Below, one piece after another: positions 18,941-28,763 of a stretch of 64,000 nt of DNA. Origin of the DNA: Porphyrobacter sp. (GTDB lineage: Bacteria > Pseudomonadota > Alphaproteobacteria > Sphingomonadales > Sphingomonadaceae); NCBI GenBank assembly GCA_027533455.1, contig JAPZUC010000002.1, forward strand, positions 124,001 to 188,000, in the 5' to 3' direction. Each line of letters opens with the position of its first letter. Positions within the stretch are counted from its first letter, which is position 1. Position numbers and translations under genes: made by a program. The notes below the pieces were generated by a model. It was given only the letters and a program-made list of their open reading frames with translations, was not told where the DNA came from and searched no databases.

Positions 18941-21109
18941 TCACACGAAGCTGTAGGGGTCCACATCCACGCCCACGCGTACGCCGGGGGCGAAGTTCAC
19001 GCCGCCGATCCAGTCGCGCAGCATCGCCTGCAGGTTCGCGCTTCGCCGGGCGTTGACGAGGAAGCGGTAACGATAGCGCCCGCGCAGCAGTGCCAGCGGG
19101 GCAGGGGCGGGGCCGAGGATCTGCACATCGGCAAGGCGGGGGCGGACATCGCCCAGCCGCACCGCTGCCTCACGCGCTTCCTTCTCGTCTTCGCTGGAGA
19201 TGATGATCGCCGCCCAGCGCCCGAACGGGGGCGCGCCGGCATCGCGCCTCCCTTGCGTTTCGGCTTCATAAAAGGCGTCACGGTCGCCATTCGCCAGCGC
19301 GGCGATGACGAGGGCATCGGGGTGGCGGGTCTGGATCAGCACTTCGCCCGGCTTGGCCCCGCGCCCGGCACGCCCCGCGACCTGCGCGATCTGACTGAAG
19401 GTGCGCTCGCCCGCGCGCAAATCCCCGCCTTCGAGGCCGAGATCGGCATCGACCACGCCCACCAGCGTCAATTCCGGGAAGTGGAAGCCCTTGGTCACCA
19501 ATTGCGTGCCGATGATGATGTCGATCGACTTGGCTTCGGCCATCGCGATGAATTCGCCTGCGCGTTCGGGGGTGCTCAAGGTGTCGGAGGTGGCAACCGC
19601 AACGCGCGCGCCCGGGAACAGGTCGGCGACTTCCGCCGCGATCCGCTCCACCCCCGGCCCGCAGGCCACGAGGCAATCGCTCTCGCCGCATTCCGGGCAG
19701 GCCTCGGGCACCCGCGTCTCGAACCCGCAATGGTGGCAGGCGAGGCGGGCGGAAAGCCGGTGCTCCACCAGCCACGCGCTGCACGAGGGGCATTTGAAAC
19801 GGTGCCCGCAATTGCGGCACAGCGTTAGCGGGGCATAGCCGCGGCGGTTCAAAAACAGCAGCGACTGCTCGCCCTTGTCCAGCCGGTCGCGCAAGGCATC
19901 CACCAGCGGTCCGGCGAGCCAGCGCTGGCTGCCCGGCTTTTCCTCGGTGAGGTTGACGAGCTTGACCGCAGGCAGGCTCGCCCCGCCGAAACGGGCGGGC
20001 AGATCGAGCTTGGTGTAGATGCCCTGTGCCGCCATGTGCAGGCTTTCGAGCGCAGGCGTGGCGCTGGCGAGGATCACGGGCACAGCCTCGAACCTGGCGC
20101 GCATCACCGAGACATCGCGCGCGTTGTAACGCACCCCGTCATCCTGCTTGAAGCTGATCTCGTGCGCTTCATCGACGACGATCAACCCGAGATTGGCATA
20201 GGGCAGGAACAGCGCCGAACGCGCGCCGACTACCACTTGCGCAGAACCATCGGCAATCGCCCGCCACGCGCGGCGGCGCTCGGTGGATTTGAGCGAGGAA
20301 TGCCATAGCACCGGGGCTGCGCCGAACCTTGCGGCAAAGCGGGCGAGGAAGTTCTCGGTCAGCGCGATTTCGGGCAGCAGCACCAGCACCTGCCGCCCCA
20401 GCCGCAGGCTTTCCGCTACGGGTTCGAAATAGGTCTCGGTCTTGCCGGACCCGGTCACCCCATCGAGCAGGAAGGGCGCAAAGGCGCGGGCGCGCACGGC
20501 CTCCACCAGCGTGCCGGCGACTGCGGCTTGCGCGTCCGACAGGTCTGGCTGGTGGAAATCGGGATCGGCGGGCGGATATGGGCGATCGATGTTGACTGTT
20601 ACCGGCCCGAGCAAGCCCGCGCCCGCCATTCCGCGCAGCACGCCTTCCGAAACGCCAGCGATTGCCGCGAGTTCGCGCATCGTGCCTTGCTGGCCGACGA
20701 GCTTTTCCATCGCGGTCTTGCGCTGCGCTGTCAGCCGGCTCGCGCCTTCCGTCCCTGTCAGCCTGTATTCGGTCATGGTGGCAGGCCCGCCCAGCGCCCC
20801 GCCGCTCGCGAGCGCCATGCGCGCCACGCTGGCGAGCGGCGCGCAGTAATAATCGGCAGTCCATTCGATCAGCCGCCGCAGCGGCCCGGGCAGCGGCGGC
20901 ACGGGCAGTACTTCGAGAATCGGACGCAGGCGTTCAAAGGCGATTTCCTCGCCCGGCAAGCGGCCTTCGTCCCACACGATCCCCGTCACCTTGCGCGGGC
21001 CGAGCGGCGCGATCACCACGCTACCCGCAGGCGCGGCAACGCCATCGGGCAGCCGGTAATCCAGCGGGCCGAGCGCGGCGTTCAGGACAAGCAGGCGAAT
21101 GCGGTTCAT
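18941..21109 (-). CDS. priA: Primosomal protein N' (replication restart helicase PriA)
   Basis: This 722-residue 3'-to-5' helicase restarts stalled replication forks. The N-terminal 3'BD domain begins MNRIRLLVLNAALGPLDYRL. Walker A is GVTGSGKTETYF near residue 220, the DEAH box is VDEAHEIS near 312 and the zinc-binding domain has eight cysteines (CRNC, CPSC, CHHC, CPEC) near residues 428-473. The helicase end has GRAGRG. The start MNRIRLL replaces the track start, whose 127 extra codons run antisense through the DUF4197 gene. The divergent DUF4197 gene starts 55 bp away, giving a short shared promoter region. Confidence 0.96.
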   Translation of the reverse strand: MNRIRLLVLNAALGPLDYRLPDGVAAPAGSVVIAPLGPRKVTGIVWDEGRLPGEEIAFERLRPILEVLPVPPLPGPLRRLIEWTADYYCAPLASVARMALASGGALGGPATMTEYRLTGTEGASRLTAQRKTAMEKLVGQQGTMRELAAIAGVSEGVLRGMAGAGLLGPVTVNIDRPYPPADPDFHQPDLSDAQAAVAGTLVEAVRARAFAPFLLDGVTGSGKTETYFEPVAESLRLGRQVLVLLPEIALTENFLARFAARFGAAPVLWHSSLKSTERRRAWRAIADGSAQVVVGARSALFLPYANLGLIVVDEAHEISFKQDDGVRYNARDVSVMRARFEAVPVILASATPALESLHMAAQGIYTKLDLPARFGGASLPAVKLVNLTEEKPGSQRWLAGPLVDALRDRLDKGEQSLLFLNRRGYAPLTLCRNCGHRFKCPSCSAWLVEHRLSARLACHHCGFETRVPEACPECGESDCLVACGPGVERIAAEVADLFPGARVAVATSDTLSTPERAGEFIAMAEAKSIDIIIGTQLVTKGFHFPELTLVGVVDADLGLEGGDLRAGERTFSQIAQVAGRAGRGAKPGEVLIQTRHPDALVIAALANGDRDAFYEAETQGRRDAGAPPFGRWAAIIISSEDEKEAREAAVRLGDVRPRLADVQILGPAPAPLALLRGRYRYRFLVNARRSANLQAMLRDWIGGVNFAPGVRVGVDVDPYSFV

Positions 21110-21164
21110 CTTGCCGCCATATGGGGTGCGGCAAAGGACGAGGGCAAGCTTGGAGACTGGATCA

Positions 21165-21869
21165 ATGACCGCAATTGTCACCGCCCCCGCAATGCCGACC
21201 CGCCGCAGCCTGCTCGCAGGCGCCGCGGGCGGAGCAGCGCTGTTGCTGCTGCCTGGCTGCACCACCATGGGCGGCGGGTTCAGCATGGTCGAGGCGGTGC
21301 GGCGGCTGTTGCTGCTCGCCTCGGAGAACGCCTTTGCGCGCCTGACCGCGCCGGGCGGCTTCTGGGACGAACAGGTCGCGCGTATCGGGCTGGGCAATGT
21401 GCTGGGCTCTCGCGGTGATGTGCTCTCGCGCATCCTTACCTCGGCACTGGTCAAGGACCGGCTGGAGGAGCGGTTCGCCACCTTCGCCATCGACGCCAGC
21501 TTCCGCGCGGCGCCGGTGGTGACCGATGCGATCCGGGTGATCGGGTTCGAGAATGCGATTGCGCTGGTACGCGGTGGCCCGGATGCGGCCAGCGGCTATT
21601 TGCGGCAGGAAGTCGGCACCACGCTGCTCGATGCGGTCGTGCCCGAACTCGGCGATGCGATCCGGCTGAGCCGCGATCCGCTGATCGGCGAGGCGCTGGG
21701 CGCGCTGACCGGTGTAAATGTGGCCGGCGTCGCCGACCGTCTGGGCCGCGAGGTCGATAACGCCATCTGGGGTGAGATCGCGCGCGAGGAAGCCGCGATC
21801 CGCGCCGATCCGCAAAGCACCCGCGATCCGCTGCTGATCGGCGTTTTCGGGGTGGGTTCGCGAATCTAG
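21165..21869 (+). CDS. DUF4197 domain lipoprotein
   Basis: This 234-residue protein has an N-terminal export signal with a twin-arginine-like start (PTRRSLLAGAAGGAALLLLP) and a lipobox ending LPGC, so it is probably lipidated at Cys31. The body matches the DUF4197 pattern, notably NAIALVRGGPDAASGYLRQE followed by a long amphipathic stretch. The function of DUF4197 is unknown. It diverges from priA and is convergent with the next gene, overlapping it by four bases. Confidence 0.75.
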   Translation: MTAIVTAPAMPTRRSLLAGAAGGAALLLLPGCTTMGGGFSMVEAVRRLLLLASENAFARLTAPGGFWDEQVARIGLGNVLGSRGDVLSRILTSALVKDRLEERFATFAIDASFRAAPVVTDAIRVIGFENAIALVRGGPDAASGYLRQEVGTTLLDAVVPELGDAIRLSRDPLIGEALGALTGVNVAGVADRLGREVDNAIWGEIAREEAAIRADPQSTRDPLLIGVFGVGSRI

Positions 21870-22522
21870 AAGCGGTAGGTCAGAACCGTCTGCGGCACGT
21901 GGGTGTAGCGGGCAGGCTGATCACCGCGCGGAAACATCAGCAGCCAGTAATTCGCGCCGACCTCCAGCTTGTCATTAATCTTGTAGGCCACACCGGCCTG
22001 CGCGCGCCATTGTTCGGTCGAGGCGCCTTGCCCCGTATTGCGGCCCTGTAGCAGGCCGAGCCATTCGCCCCCCACGCTTGCGCGCCAGCCGTCTCCGAGG
22101 GGCTGGTTGTAGGTGAGCCGTTGGCGCAGACGCAGCTCCACCCGGTCGGCGTCATCGAAAAAGCGCTGCTCAAACCGGGTGCGCGCCTCGAATCGACCTT
22201 GCACGAATATGATCTGCTGGTGCGGGCGGAGTTCTGTCAGCCCGCCGGCGTCGAACACTGCCGCGCCGCCGCCGGTCCGCACGCCCTTGGCGACGGTCTG
22301 TTCGACCGTGATCCGAAGCGTTTGCTGCTCCCCGCCTCGCGCCTCTTCACGCCAGCGCTGAGTCGCGTCAATCGTCAGCCGCGTGTCATCATCGAGATCG
22401 CCGGTGAGATTGACGAACTGCCACAATTGCACGTCTTCATCGGCAGCCTTCGCTTTCGATGGTTGCCAAGCGGCAAGCATGGCGGCAAGCAGCGTCGCAA
22501 ATCGCATCGGCATCCGTGTCAT
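21866..22522 (-). CDS. DUF2490 outer membrane protein
   Basis: This 218-residue protein has a signal peptide ([18 protein letters not shown]) and many alternating hydrophobic strands typical of a small beta-barrel, ending in the motif LTYRF with a C-terminal phenylalanine recognised by the outer-membrane assembly machinery. The DUF2490 signature includes [15 protein letters not shown] near the start and RFEQRF in the middle. Its role is unknown. It is convergent with the DUF4197 gene and divergent from tal; its upstream region is a 59-bp gap shared with tal. Confidence 0.78.
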   Translation of the reverse strand: MTRMPMRFATLLAAMLAAWQPSKAKAADEDVQLWQFVNLTGDLDDDTRLTIDATQRWREEARGGEQQTLRITVEQTVAKGVRTGGGAAVFDAGGLTELRPHQQIIFVQGRFEARTRFEQRFFDDADRVELRLRQRLTYNQPLGDGWRASVGGEWLGLLQGRNTGQGASTEQWRAQAGVAYKINDKLEVGANYWLLMFPRGDQPARYTHVPQTVLTYRF

Positions 22523-22581
22523 GCTCGCCCCCTAGGCCCGCTCAGATGCGCCGCCTATCGCAAAAACGCTGGAGTGATCCC

Positions 22582-23235
22582 ATGAAATTCTTCGTCGACA
22601 CCGCCGAGATCGAAGCGATCCGCGACCTTGCCGCCACTGGCCTGCTTGACGGGGTGACCACCAATCCCTCGCTGATCGCCAAGTCGGGGCGCGATTTCAA
22701 GGAAGTTACGGCCGAGATCTGCGGGATCGTTGATGGCCCGGTCAGCGCCGAAGTGGTCGCTCTCGACCACGCGACGATGATGAAAGAGGCCGAAGTCCTT
22801 CGCAAGATCGCCGACAATGTCTGCATCAAGGTGCCGCTGACGGTGGACGGGCTCAAGACCTGCAAGGCGCTGTCGTCCGAAGGCACGATGGTCAATGTCA
22901 CGCTGTGCTTCTCGGCCAATCAGGCGCTTCTGGCGGCCAAGGCGGGCGCGAGCTTCATCTCGCCCTTCGTCGGCCGCCATGACGACAACGGCTTTGACGG
23001 GATGGACCTGATCGAGGACATCCGCCTGATCTACGACAACTACAACTTCGCCACCGAAATTCTGGTCGCATCCGTGCGCCATACCACCCATGTGCTGCAG
23101 GCCGCCAAGATCGGCGCCGACGTCATGACCGCGCCGCCGAAGGTGATCCACGACCTGTTCAAGCATGTGCTGACCGACAAGGGAATCGAAGGCTTCATGG
23201 CCGACTGGGCCAAGACCGGGCAGTCGATCCTCTAA
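22582..23235 (+). CDS. tal: Transaldolase, small (FSA/TalC-like) type
   Basis: This 217-residue enzyme belongs to the short transaldolase group, which includes bacterial TalC and fructose-6-phosphate aldolase. It starts [16 protein letters not shown]. The Schiff-base lysine is Lys83 in CIKVPLT, and [16 protein letters not shown] and [11 protein letters not shown] are clear family blocks. It likely transfers dihydroxyacetone units in the pentose phosphate pathway; the aldolase activity of some members cannot be excluded. A GGAG site sits 8 bases before the ATG. cobT starts only four bases after the stop, so they are probably cotranscribed. Confidence 0.93.
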   Translation: MKFFVDTAEIEAIRDLAATGLLDGVTTNPSLIAKSGRDFKEVTAEICGIVDGPVSAEVVALDHATMMKEAEVLRKIADNVCIKVPLTVDGLKTCKALSSEGTMVNVTLCFSANQALLAAKAGASFISPFVGRHDDNGFDGMDLIEDIRLIYDNYNFATEILVASVRHTTHVLQAAKIGADVMTAPPKVIHDLFKHVLTDKGIEGFMADWAKTGQSIL

Positions 23236-23238
23236 GCA

Positions 23239-25080
23239 ATGGCCGACCAGTCTCCGCTCGATCTGTTCAAGCAGGCGCTCACCGGCGCATCGCGGGCGAT
23301 TGCGCGCGATCCGGAAGTCGAGGTCGCATGGAGCGCGGATGTTCCGGGGGCTGCGGGCAACCGCTTCCGCGTGCCCTTGCCGGGGCGCGATCTGCCCGCG
23401 GATCAGGTGACCGAGGCGCGCGGTTTTGCCGATAGCTTCGCGCTCAAGCTGCGCCACCACGATGCCGCGCTTCACGCCAAGTCCGCCCCGCCCGAACCCA
23501 TCGCGCGGGCCTGTTACGACGCGATCGAGCAGGTGCGTTACGAGGCGCTGGGCGCAAACCGCTTTGGCGGGATCAAGGCCAATCTCGACGCGGCGACCGA
23601 AATGCGCACTGCGGGCGACAAGATCGTGCGCGCGCAGAACTCCTCGGAGGTGCCGCTCCAGACCGCGCTCGCCTTGCTGGTGCGCGAGGCGCTGACGGGC
23701 GAGGCGGTGCCGGCCAAGGCGCAGGGCGGCATCGAGCTGGTGCGCGATTTCCTCGAAGAGAAGGTCGGCGGCGATTTTGCCACGCTGGCCGAGATGATCG
23801 GCGATCAGGAGGCGTTCCAGAAGCTCGCGCTCGATATGTTGCGCGAGCTCGATCTCACCCGCCCCACCGAAAATCCCGACCAGAGCGACACCGACGACGC
23901 CGACGATGACGACGCCCCCAGCGACGACGATCAGGGCGATGACGACAACCAGGGTGAAGGCGATCCGCAGTCCGCGGAAATGGCCGGCGACATGGCTGAA
24001 GGCGAGGGCGAGGGGGAGGAATCCTCCGACAGCCAGACCGACAGTGACATGTCCGAAGGTGAACCGGGCGAGGATGGCGACGGCTCTGACGCTCCCGTGC
24101 GCCCCAACCGCCCGCAGGCCGAGGTTCCGGCGAGTGTCGACTACAAGGCCTTCACCACCCGCTTCGATGAAGAAGTCGCCGCGCCCGACCTGTGCGACGC
24201 CGAGGAACTCGACCGCCTGCGCGCCTATCTCGATAGCCAGCTGACCGGATTGCAGGGAGTGGTGACGCGCCTTGCCAACCGCTTGCAGCGCCGTCTGATG
24301 GCGCAGCAGAACCGCAGCTGGGACTTCGACATGGAGGAAGGCGTGCTGGATGCCGCGCGTCTCGCCCGCGTGATCATCTCGCCCGGCACGGCCTTGAGCT
24401 ACAAGGTTGAACGCGACGTCGAGTTCAAGGACACGATCGTCACCCTGCTGATCGACAATTCCGGCTCCATGCGCGGGCGGCCGATCTCCATCGCCGCGAT
24501 CAGCGCCGACATTCTGGCGAGGACGCTCGAGCGCTGCGGCGTGAAGACCGAGATCCTCGGCTTCACCACCCGAGCGTGGAAGGGCGGGCAGAGCCGCGAG
24601 GCCTGGCTCGCCGATGGCAAGCCGCAGAATCCGGGCCGTCTCAACGACCTGCGCCACATCATCTACAAACAGGCCGACGAGCCGTGGCGCCGCGCGCGCC
24701 GCAATCTCGGGCTGATGATGCGTGAGGGCCTGCTGAAGGAAAACATCGACGGCGAGGCGCTGATCTGGGCGCACAGCCGGTTGCTCTATCGCCCGGAAGA
24801 ACGCCGCATTCTGATGGTGATCTCCGACGGCGCACCGGTTGACGATTCGACGTTGAGCGTGAACTCGGCGGGCTATCTCGAAGCGCACCTTCGCAGCGTG
24901 ATCGAGTGGATCGAGAAGGTCTCGCCCGTCCAGCTGGTCGCCATCGGCATCGGCCATGACGTGACGCGATATTACAGGCGCGCGGTGACGATTATGGACG
25001 TGGAGCAGCTGGGCGGCACGATCATGGAACAACTCGCGGAGCTGTTCGAGGACGAGAAGGGCGTGAAGGGACGGCGCTAG
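23239..25080 (+). CDS. cobT: Cobaltochelatase subunit CobT
   Basis: This 613-residue protein is the CobT-type subunit that, with CobS, supports cobalt insertion into hydrogenobyrinate diamide during aerobic cobalamin synthesis. It has a long acidic middle region rich in Asp and Glu (about 215-290) and a C-terminal von Willebrand factor A domain with the metal-binding motif [12 protein letters not shown] near residue 404 and [11 protein letters not shown] later. CobS, its AAA+ partner, and CobN are not in this window. A related magnesium chelatase role is less likely because of the CobT-specific length and layout. Confidence 0.93.
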   Translation: MADQSPLDLFKQALTGASRAIARDPEVEVAWSADVPGAAGNRFRVPLPGRDLPADQVTEARGFADSFALKLRHHDAALHAKSAPPEPIARACYDAIEQVRYEALGANRFGGIKANLDAATEMRTAGDKIVRAQNSSEVPLQTALALLVREALTGEAVPAKAQGGIELVRDFLEEKVGGDFATLAEMIGDQEAFQKLALDMLRELDLTRPTENPDQSDTDDADDDDAPSDDDQGDDDNQGEGDPQSAEMAGDMAEGEGEGEESSDSQTDSDMSEGEPGEDGDGSDAPVRPNRPQAEVPASVDYKAFTTRFDEEVAAPDLCDAEELDRLRAYLDSQLTGLQGVVTRLANRLQRRLMAQQNRSWDFDMEEGVLDAARLARVIISPGTALSYKVERDVEFKDTIVTLLIDNSGSMRGRPISIAAISADILARTLERCGVKTEILGFTTRAWKGGQSREAWLADGKPQNPGRLNDLRHIIYKQADEPWRRARRNLGLMMREGLLKENIDGEALIWAHSRLLYRPEERRILMVISDGAPVDDSTLSVNSAGYLEAHLRSVIEWIEKVSPVQLVAIGIGHDVTRYYRRAVTIMDVEQLGGTIMEQLAELFEDEKGVKGRR

Positions 25081-25081
25081 A

Positions 25082-25213
25082 ATGAGCGATAGCAGCCTGA
25101 GGTTCCTGCTGGGCACTACGCTCTCGATTTCAGCTACACCGCCTTGCGCACTTCTGGGCGGAGTCGGCTTGATGCTGGGACATCTCTGTATCGGCGCAGG
25201 CTTTAACCGGTAA
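25082..25213 (+). CDS. Possible 43-residue hydrophobic microprotein
   Basis: An ATG two bases after the cobT stop opens a 43-codon frame (MSDSSLRFLLGTTLS...), too short for the ORF track. It encodes one weakly hydrophobic helix (CALLGGVGLMLGHLCIGAG) with two cysteines. A purine-rich AAGGGA lies about 11 bases upstream. GC-rich sequence gives many chance frames, so this is only a candidate for the otherwise empty 174-bp gap. Confidence 0.22.
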   Translation: MSDSSLRFLLGTTLSISATPPCALLGGVGLMLGHLCIGAGFNR

Positions 25214-25254
25214 ATCCCTCGCAATCCCCGCTGACGAAGCCTGCGGCTTGTCCG

Positions 25255-25950
25255 ATGTTGCCCGGCGGGGGTCGTATGGGGGGTAGCATATTGTTCTCGC
25301 TGGTTTTGGCCGCGCTCTTGCAGCAGGCCTCCGCCGCCGTTCCGGCTGATCCCGCGCAAGTGCCCGAACCCGCCGCCGCGCAGGACGGCGCCACGTCGGT
25401 GACCACTGCGCCTGCGGCCGAGGCTCCGGCTCCCGCCCCCGCCGGGCTGCTGCTGCCCAAGACCACGCCGCTCATCATCGCGATCGAAAAGGAGCTGGGC
25501 TCCAAGATCAGCCAGACGGGCGAGACGTTCCCGATTCGCCTCGTGCAGGCGGTCTCGGTTGACGGGGTCGAGGTCTTGCCCGCCGGGATTACCGGGCAGG
25601 GCGAGGTCGTCCACGCCAAGAAGGCGGGGCTCGCGGGCGCTGCGGGCGAGTTGGTCCTCGCTGCGCGCTACCTTGATTTCAATGGTCGCCGGATCGAGCT
25701 GCGCAGCTTCCGCTTCATGGAGGCGGGCGAAAGCTCGCTCGGCAAGGGGCAGGACAATACCGGCGTGTCCAACATCACTACCGCAGTCGCTGGACCCATC
25801 GGGTTCTTCATCGGCGGCGGTAACACCAATGTCTTGCCGGGCACGGTCGCCAATGCGAAGACCCGCAATGACGAGCTATTCGAGCGTCCCGCGCCAGCCG
25901 AGGCGGCGCCCGTCGAACCACAGATTGAACCGAGGGAGGAAAATCCATGA
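25255..25950 (+). CDS. Exported protein of unknown function
   Basis: I do not recognise this 231-residue protein. A signal peptide (ILFSLVLAALLQQASA) precedes a long Ala/Pro-rich linker and a beta-rich core with TTPLIIAIEKELGSKISQTG, DGVEVLPAGITGQGEVVHAK and RIELRSFRFMEAGESSLGKG. The pattern of a signal peptide, then strands with a conserved GQGEV, recalls proteins that handle envelope hydrophobics, but no function is assigned. Start codons at 25255 and 25276 are both possible. It overlaps the next gene by four bases (ATGA) and probably shares its function. Confidence 0.7.
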   Translation: MLPGGGRMGGSILFSLVLAALLQQASAAVPADPAQVPEPAAAQDGATSVTTAPAAEAPAPAPAGLLLPKTTPLIIAIEKELGSKISQTGETFPIRLVQAVSVDGVEVLPAGITGQGEVVHAKKAGLAGAAGELVLAARYLDFNGRRIELRSFRFMEAGESSLGKGQDNTGVSNITTAVAGPIGFFIGGGNTNVLPGTVANAKTRNDELFERPAPAEAAPVEPQIEPREENP

Positions 25951-26444
25951 AGAAGCTGCTTACTGCTGCCATGCTCGCCGCGGCCCTGCCGCTGGCACTG
26001 ACCACGGCCGCGCCTGCTGCGATGGCCGAGGAAAAGGCCGAGGCCGAGCTCAAGATTCCGCCGCCGCCGCCGGGCAAAGGCCAGATCCTGTTCTACCGTA
26101 CCGGCGGCCTTAGTGGCGCTGCATTGGGATGCGCGGTGTTCGACGTGGGGGCGGAAGACAAGCTGTCCTCGCTCGGCGCGGGCAAGTATTTCATCCTCGT
26201 CTCCGATCCCGGCCCGCGCAGCTTCACGGTGAAGTCGCTCGAAACCAAGGACGCGCTGACCCTCGAAATCGAGGAAGGCGAGACCCAGTTCGTGCGCTGC
26301 AAGATCAAGACCGGCTTCATGTCGGGCCGTGCCGACATCGGCCCGAGCACCGAGACCGAGTTCCGCACCAAGCACAAGAACCCCAAGATGGTCGATGCCG
26401 ACGATATGTCCGAGGCGGTGCGCAAGACCAACTATCCGGGCTGA
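25947..26444 (+). CDS. DUF2846-like exported protein
   Basis: This 165-residue protein has a signal peptide (LTAAMLAAALPLALTTAAPAAMA) and then a KIPPPPPGKGQILFYRTGG segment. The core has the DUF2846 layout: a strand ending LFYRTGG, GAGKYFILVSDPGPRSFTVK and EIEEGETQFVRCKI, with a short basic C-terminal tail. Such proteins are usually periplasmic or outer-membrane-associated with unknown function. The GAGGAAA ribosome site lies inside the upstream gene, which overlaps by four bases, indicating coupling. Confidence 0.68.
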   Translation: MKKLLTAAMLAAALPLALTTAAPAAMAEEKAEAELKIPPPPPGKGQILFYRTGGLSGAALGCAVFDVGAEDKLSSLGAGKYFILVSDPGPRSFTVKSLETKDALTLEIEEGETQFVRCKIKTGFMSGRADIGPSTETEFRTKHKNPKMVDADDMSEAVRKTNYPG

Positions 26445-26448
26445 CCGG

Positions 26449-26466
26449 TCGCTCCTTCGGGGGCGA
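26449..26466 (+). terminator. UUCG-loop hairpin after the DUF2846 gene
   Basis: TCGCTCC-TTCG-GGGGCGA forms a 7-bp stem with a very stable TTCG tetraloop five bases after the stop codon. No T-tract follows, so it may be a terminator component or a 3' end stabiliser. Confidence 0.45.
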
Positions 26467-26482
26467 TGACTAAAGAATAACT

Positions 26483-26517
26483 CGGGGCCGCTGGCGATTT
26501 TGTCGCTTGCGGCCCCG
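26483..26517 (+). terminator. Long GC hairpin, probable terminator
   Basis: CGGGGCCGC pairs perfectly with GCGGCCCCG and the inner part adds GCGA/TCGC around a TTTTG loop. ATGCTTTGAG follows, so a T-tract is weak. It lies between the DUF2846 gene and the nitroreductase and may isolate the two units. Confidence 0.5.
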
Positions 26518-26569
26518 ATGCTTTGAGCGGCAAGACGCGCGCCACACTTCCTTTTGCAGAGATCCACCC

Positions 26570-27232
26570 ATGAACGTCACCGAAGCCGTCACCACCCGCC
26601 GCTCGATCCGCGCTTTCCTCGACACACCGGTCGATCTCGCCACAATCACCCGCGTGATGGACAAGGCCCGATGGGCCGCATCGGGATGCAATTACCAGCC
26701 GTGGGAGGCGAGCATCGTTACCGGCCAGCCGCTCAAGGACCTGCAGGCCAAGATCATCGCCAATGGCCCCGGTGCTGCCGAATATGATTGGGCCGCCCCC
26801 GGGCAGGAGGAGGCTTACAAGGCGCGTCTCGACGGAGTGTCTGCCGGCATGTTCGGCGCGATGGGGATCGCGCGCGATGACGGCGCGGGGCGCATGGCCG
26901 CGATGGCGAAGAACACGACCAGCTTCGATGCGCCCGCGGTGCTGTTCGTCTACTTCCCGCGCCTGATGAAGGAACCGCAGTGGTCGGATGTCGGCATGTG
27001 GCTGCAAACCGTTGCGCTGCTGGTGCGCGAGGAAGGGCTCGACAGCTGCTTCCAGGAATTCATGGCGCTCTACGCCAACACAATCCGCGAATTCCTCGGC
27101 CTCGATCACGAACGCTACATGTTCTTCTGCGGCATGGCGATCGGCACCCGCGATCCGGACGCGCCGGTGAACAACTTCGAACGCCAGCGCGTGCCGCTGG
27201 GCGAGCAGGTGAAGTTCATCGGGTTCGAGTGA
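26570..27232 (+). CDS. Nitroreductase family protein
   Basis: This 220-residue protein is a flavin (FMN) nitroreductase-type enzyme that reduces nitroaromatics, quinones or related compounds with NAD(P)H. The N-terminal FMN-binding signature TTRRSIRAFLDTPVD is at residues 8-22, the ARWAASGCNYQPWE segment follows and the C-terminal GMAIGTRDPDAPVNNF closes the family fold. The start MNVTEAV is chosen because the longer track form begins inside the upstream hairpin. It is 44 bp before cysS on the same strand. The natural substrate cannot be told. Confidence 0.88.
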   Translation: MNVTEAVTTRRSIRAFLDTPVDLATITRVMDKARWAASGCNYQPWEASIVTGQPLKDLQAKIIANGPGAAEYDWAAPGQEEAYKARLDGVSAGMFGAMGIARDDGAGRMAAMAKNTTSFDAPAVLFVYFPRLMKEPQWSDVGMWLQTVALLVREEGLDSCFQEFMALYANTIREFLGLDHERYMFFCGMAIGTRDPDAPVNNFERQRVPLGEQVKFIGFE

Positions 27233-27276
27233 GGCGGCTTGCGCTCGGGTGATGGATTGGGGCAAAGGCCCCGTCC

Positions 27277-28752
27277 ATGACTGACGCGCCGCTTAAGCTG
27301 TTCAACTCGCTCACCCGTTCGATTGAGGTGTTCGAGCCCGTCCACCCTGGCGAGGCGCGCGTCTACACCTGCGGGCCGACGGTCTACAACTACCCGCATA
27401 TCGGCAACATGCGCGCCTATGTGTTTGCCGATGTGCTGGGGCGCACGCTGAGTTGGAAGGGCTTGAAGCTCACCCACGTCATCAACATCACCGATGTCGG
27501 CCACCTGACCGACGATGCCGACGCGGGCGAGGACAAGATGGAGAAGATGGCGGCCGAGAAGGCGCAGTCGATCTGGGACATCGCCGAGCACTACAAGCAG
27601 GCCTATTGGGCCGATGTGAAGGCGCTCAATATCCGCCAGCCGGCGCAGTGGACGGTTGCGACCGACTACGTCCCGCAGATGATCGAATTCGCAAAGGGCA
27701 TCGCGGACAAGCACTGCTACGAGCTGGAGAGCGGGCTCTATTTCGACGTTTCCACGGTCGCCGATTACGGGCGCTTGGCGCGAGCGCAGACCGACGAAGG
27801 CGAGGGCCGGATCGAAGCGGTTGAGGGCAAGCGCAACGCGGCCGATTTCGCGATCTGGCGCAAGACCCCGCCCGGCGAGACGCGGCAGATGGAATGGGAT
27901 TCGCCGTGGGGCAAAGGCGCTCCGGGCTGGCATCTCGAATGCTCGGTCATGTCGGGCGAGGTGCTGGGCTTCCCGTTCGACATTCACACCGGCGGGATTG
28001 ATCACCGCGAGATTCATCACCCCAACGAGATCGCGCAGAATCAGGCGCATTGCTGCACGAATGGGCTCGACGATCCGAGGAATTCGGGCGCGCGCATCTG
28101 GATGCACAACAACTTCCTCGTCGAACGATCGGGGAAGATGTCGAAGTCCTCGGGCGAGTTCCTGCGGCTGCAACTGCTGATCGACCGGGGGTATCACCCG
28201 CTGGCATACCGGCTGATGTGCCTGCAGGCGCATTATCGCAGCGAGCTCGAGTTCAGCTGGGAAGGGCTGGGGGCGGCGCTGACGCGGCTGAAGCGGATGG
28301 TGATGGCCTACGCCAAGTGGCACGGCCAACTCAGTCTCCCGCCCCGCGAGGTGCCGGGCGACAGCTGGGAGCGCGAGCGCATCACCCGCGATCTCATCAC
28401 CCGCTTCGATGCCGCGATTGCCAGCGATCTCAACACCGCCGAGGCGCTGACGATCATCGAGGAGCTGCTGGCGCTCAAGCGCGTCGCGCCGGAATGCATC
28501 GTGACGGCGGCGGTCAGGATGGACGCCGTACTGGGGCTCGGCCTTGGTAAGCTTGAGCGCGCCGATCTGCGCATCCGGCCCAAGGCCACCGCCATCAGCG
28601 AAGCCGAGATCGAAGCCGCGCTCGCCCGCCGCAAGGAGGCACGCGCCGCCAAGGACTTCGCGGCCTCGGACGCGATCCGCGACGAACTCGCCGCTCAAGG
28701 CGTCGAGGTGATGGACGGCGATCCGCTCGGCTGGGAGTGGAAGCTGGGATGA
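27277..28752 (+). CDS. cysS: Cysteinyl-tRNA synthetase
   Basis: This 491-residue class I enzyme charges tRNA(Cys). The HIGH-type motif PHIGNMR lies at residues 40-46, preceded by the zinc-binding YTCGPTVYNY, and the KMSKS motif at residues 287-291 (SGKMSKSSGE). Other zinc ligands are in ECSVMSG and HHPNEIAQ. The length matches the family, and this is the only aminoacyl-tRNA synthetase in the window. A REP-like inverted repeat follows just after its stop codon. Confidence 0.97.
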   Translation: MTDAPLKLFNSLTRSIEVFEPVHPGEARVYTCGPTVYNYPHIGNMRAYVFADVLGRTLSWKGLKLTHVINITDVGHLTDDADAGEDKMEKMAAEKAQSIWDIAEHYKQAYWADVKALNIRQPAQWTVATDYVPQMIEFAKGIADKHCYELESGLYFDVSTVADYGRLARAQTDEGEGRIEAVEGKRNAADFAIWRKTPPGETRQMEWDSPWGKGAPGWHLECSVMSGEVLGFPFDIHTGGIDHREIHHPNEIAQNQAHCCTNGLDDPRNSGARIWMHNNFLVERSGKMSKSSGEFLRLQLLIDRGYHPLAYRLMCLQAHYRSELEFSWEGLGAALTRLKRMVMAYAKWHGQLSLPPREVPGDSWERERITRDLITRFDAAIASDLNTAEALTIIEELLALKRVAPECIVTAAVRMDAVLGLGLGKLERADLRIRPKATAISEAEIEAALARRKEARAAKDFAASDAIRDELAAQGVEVMDGDPLGWEWKLG

Positions 28753-28763
28753 CCCCCACTTTT

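Noticed and set aside
18104-19828. 574-residue plus-strand ORF opposite the photolyase-like gene and priA
   Set aside because: Both minus-strand genes carry clear motifs; this frame has none.
22555-25614. 1019-residue minus-strand ORF across tal and cobT
   Set aside because: It is antisense to two well-supported genes, has shadow composition (His, Arg, Asp rich) and no domain pattern.
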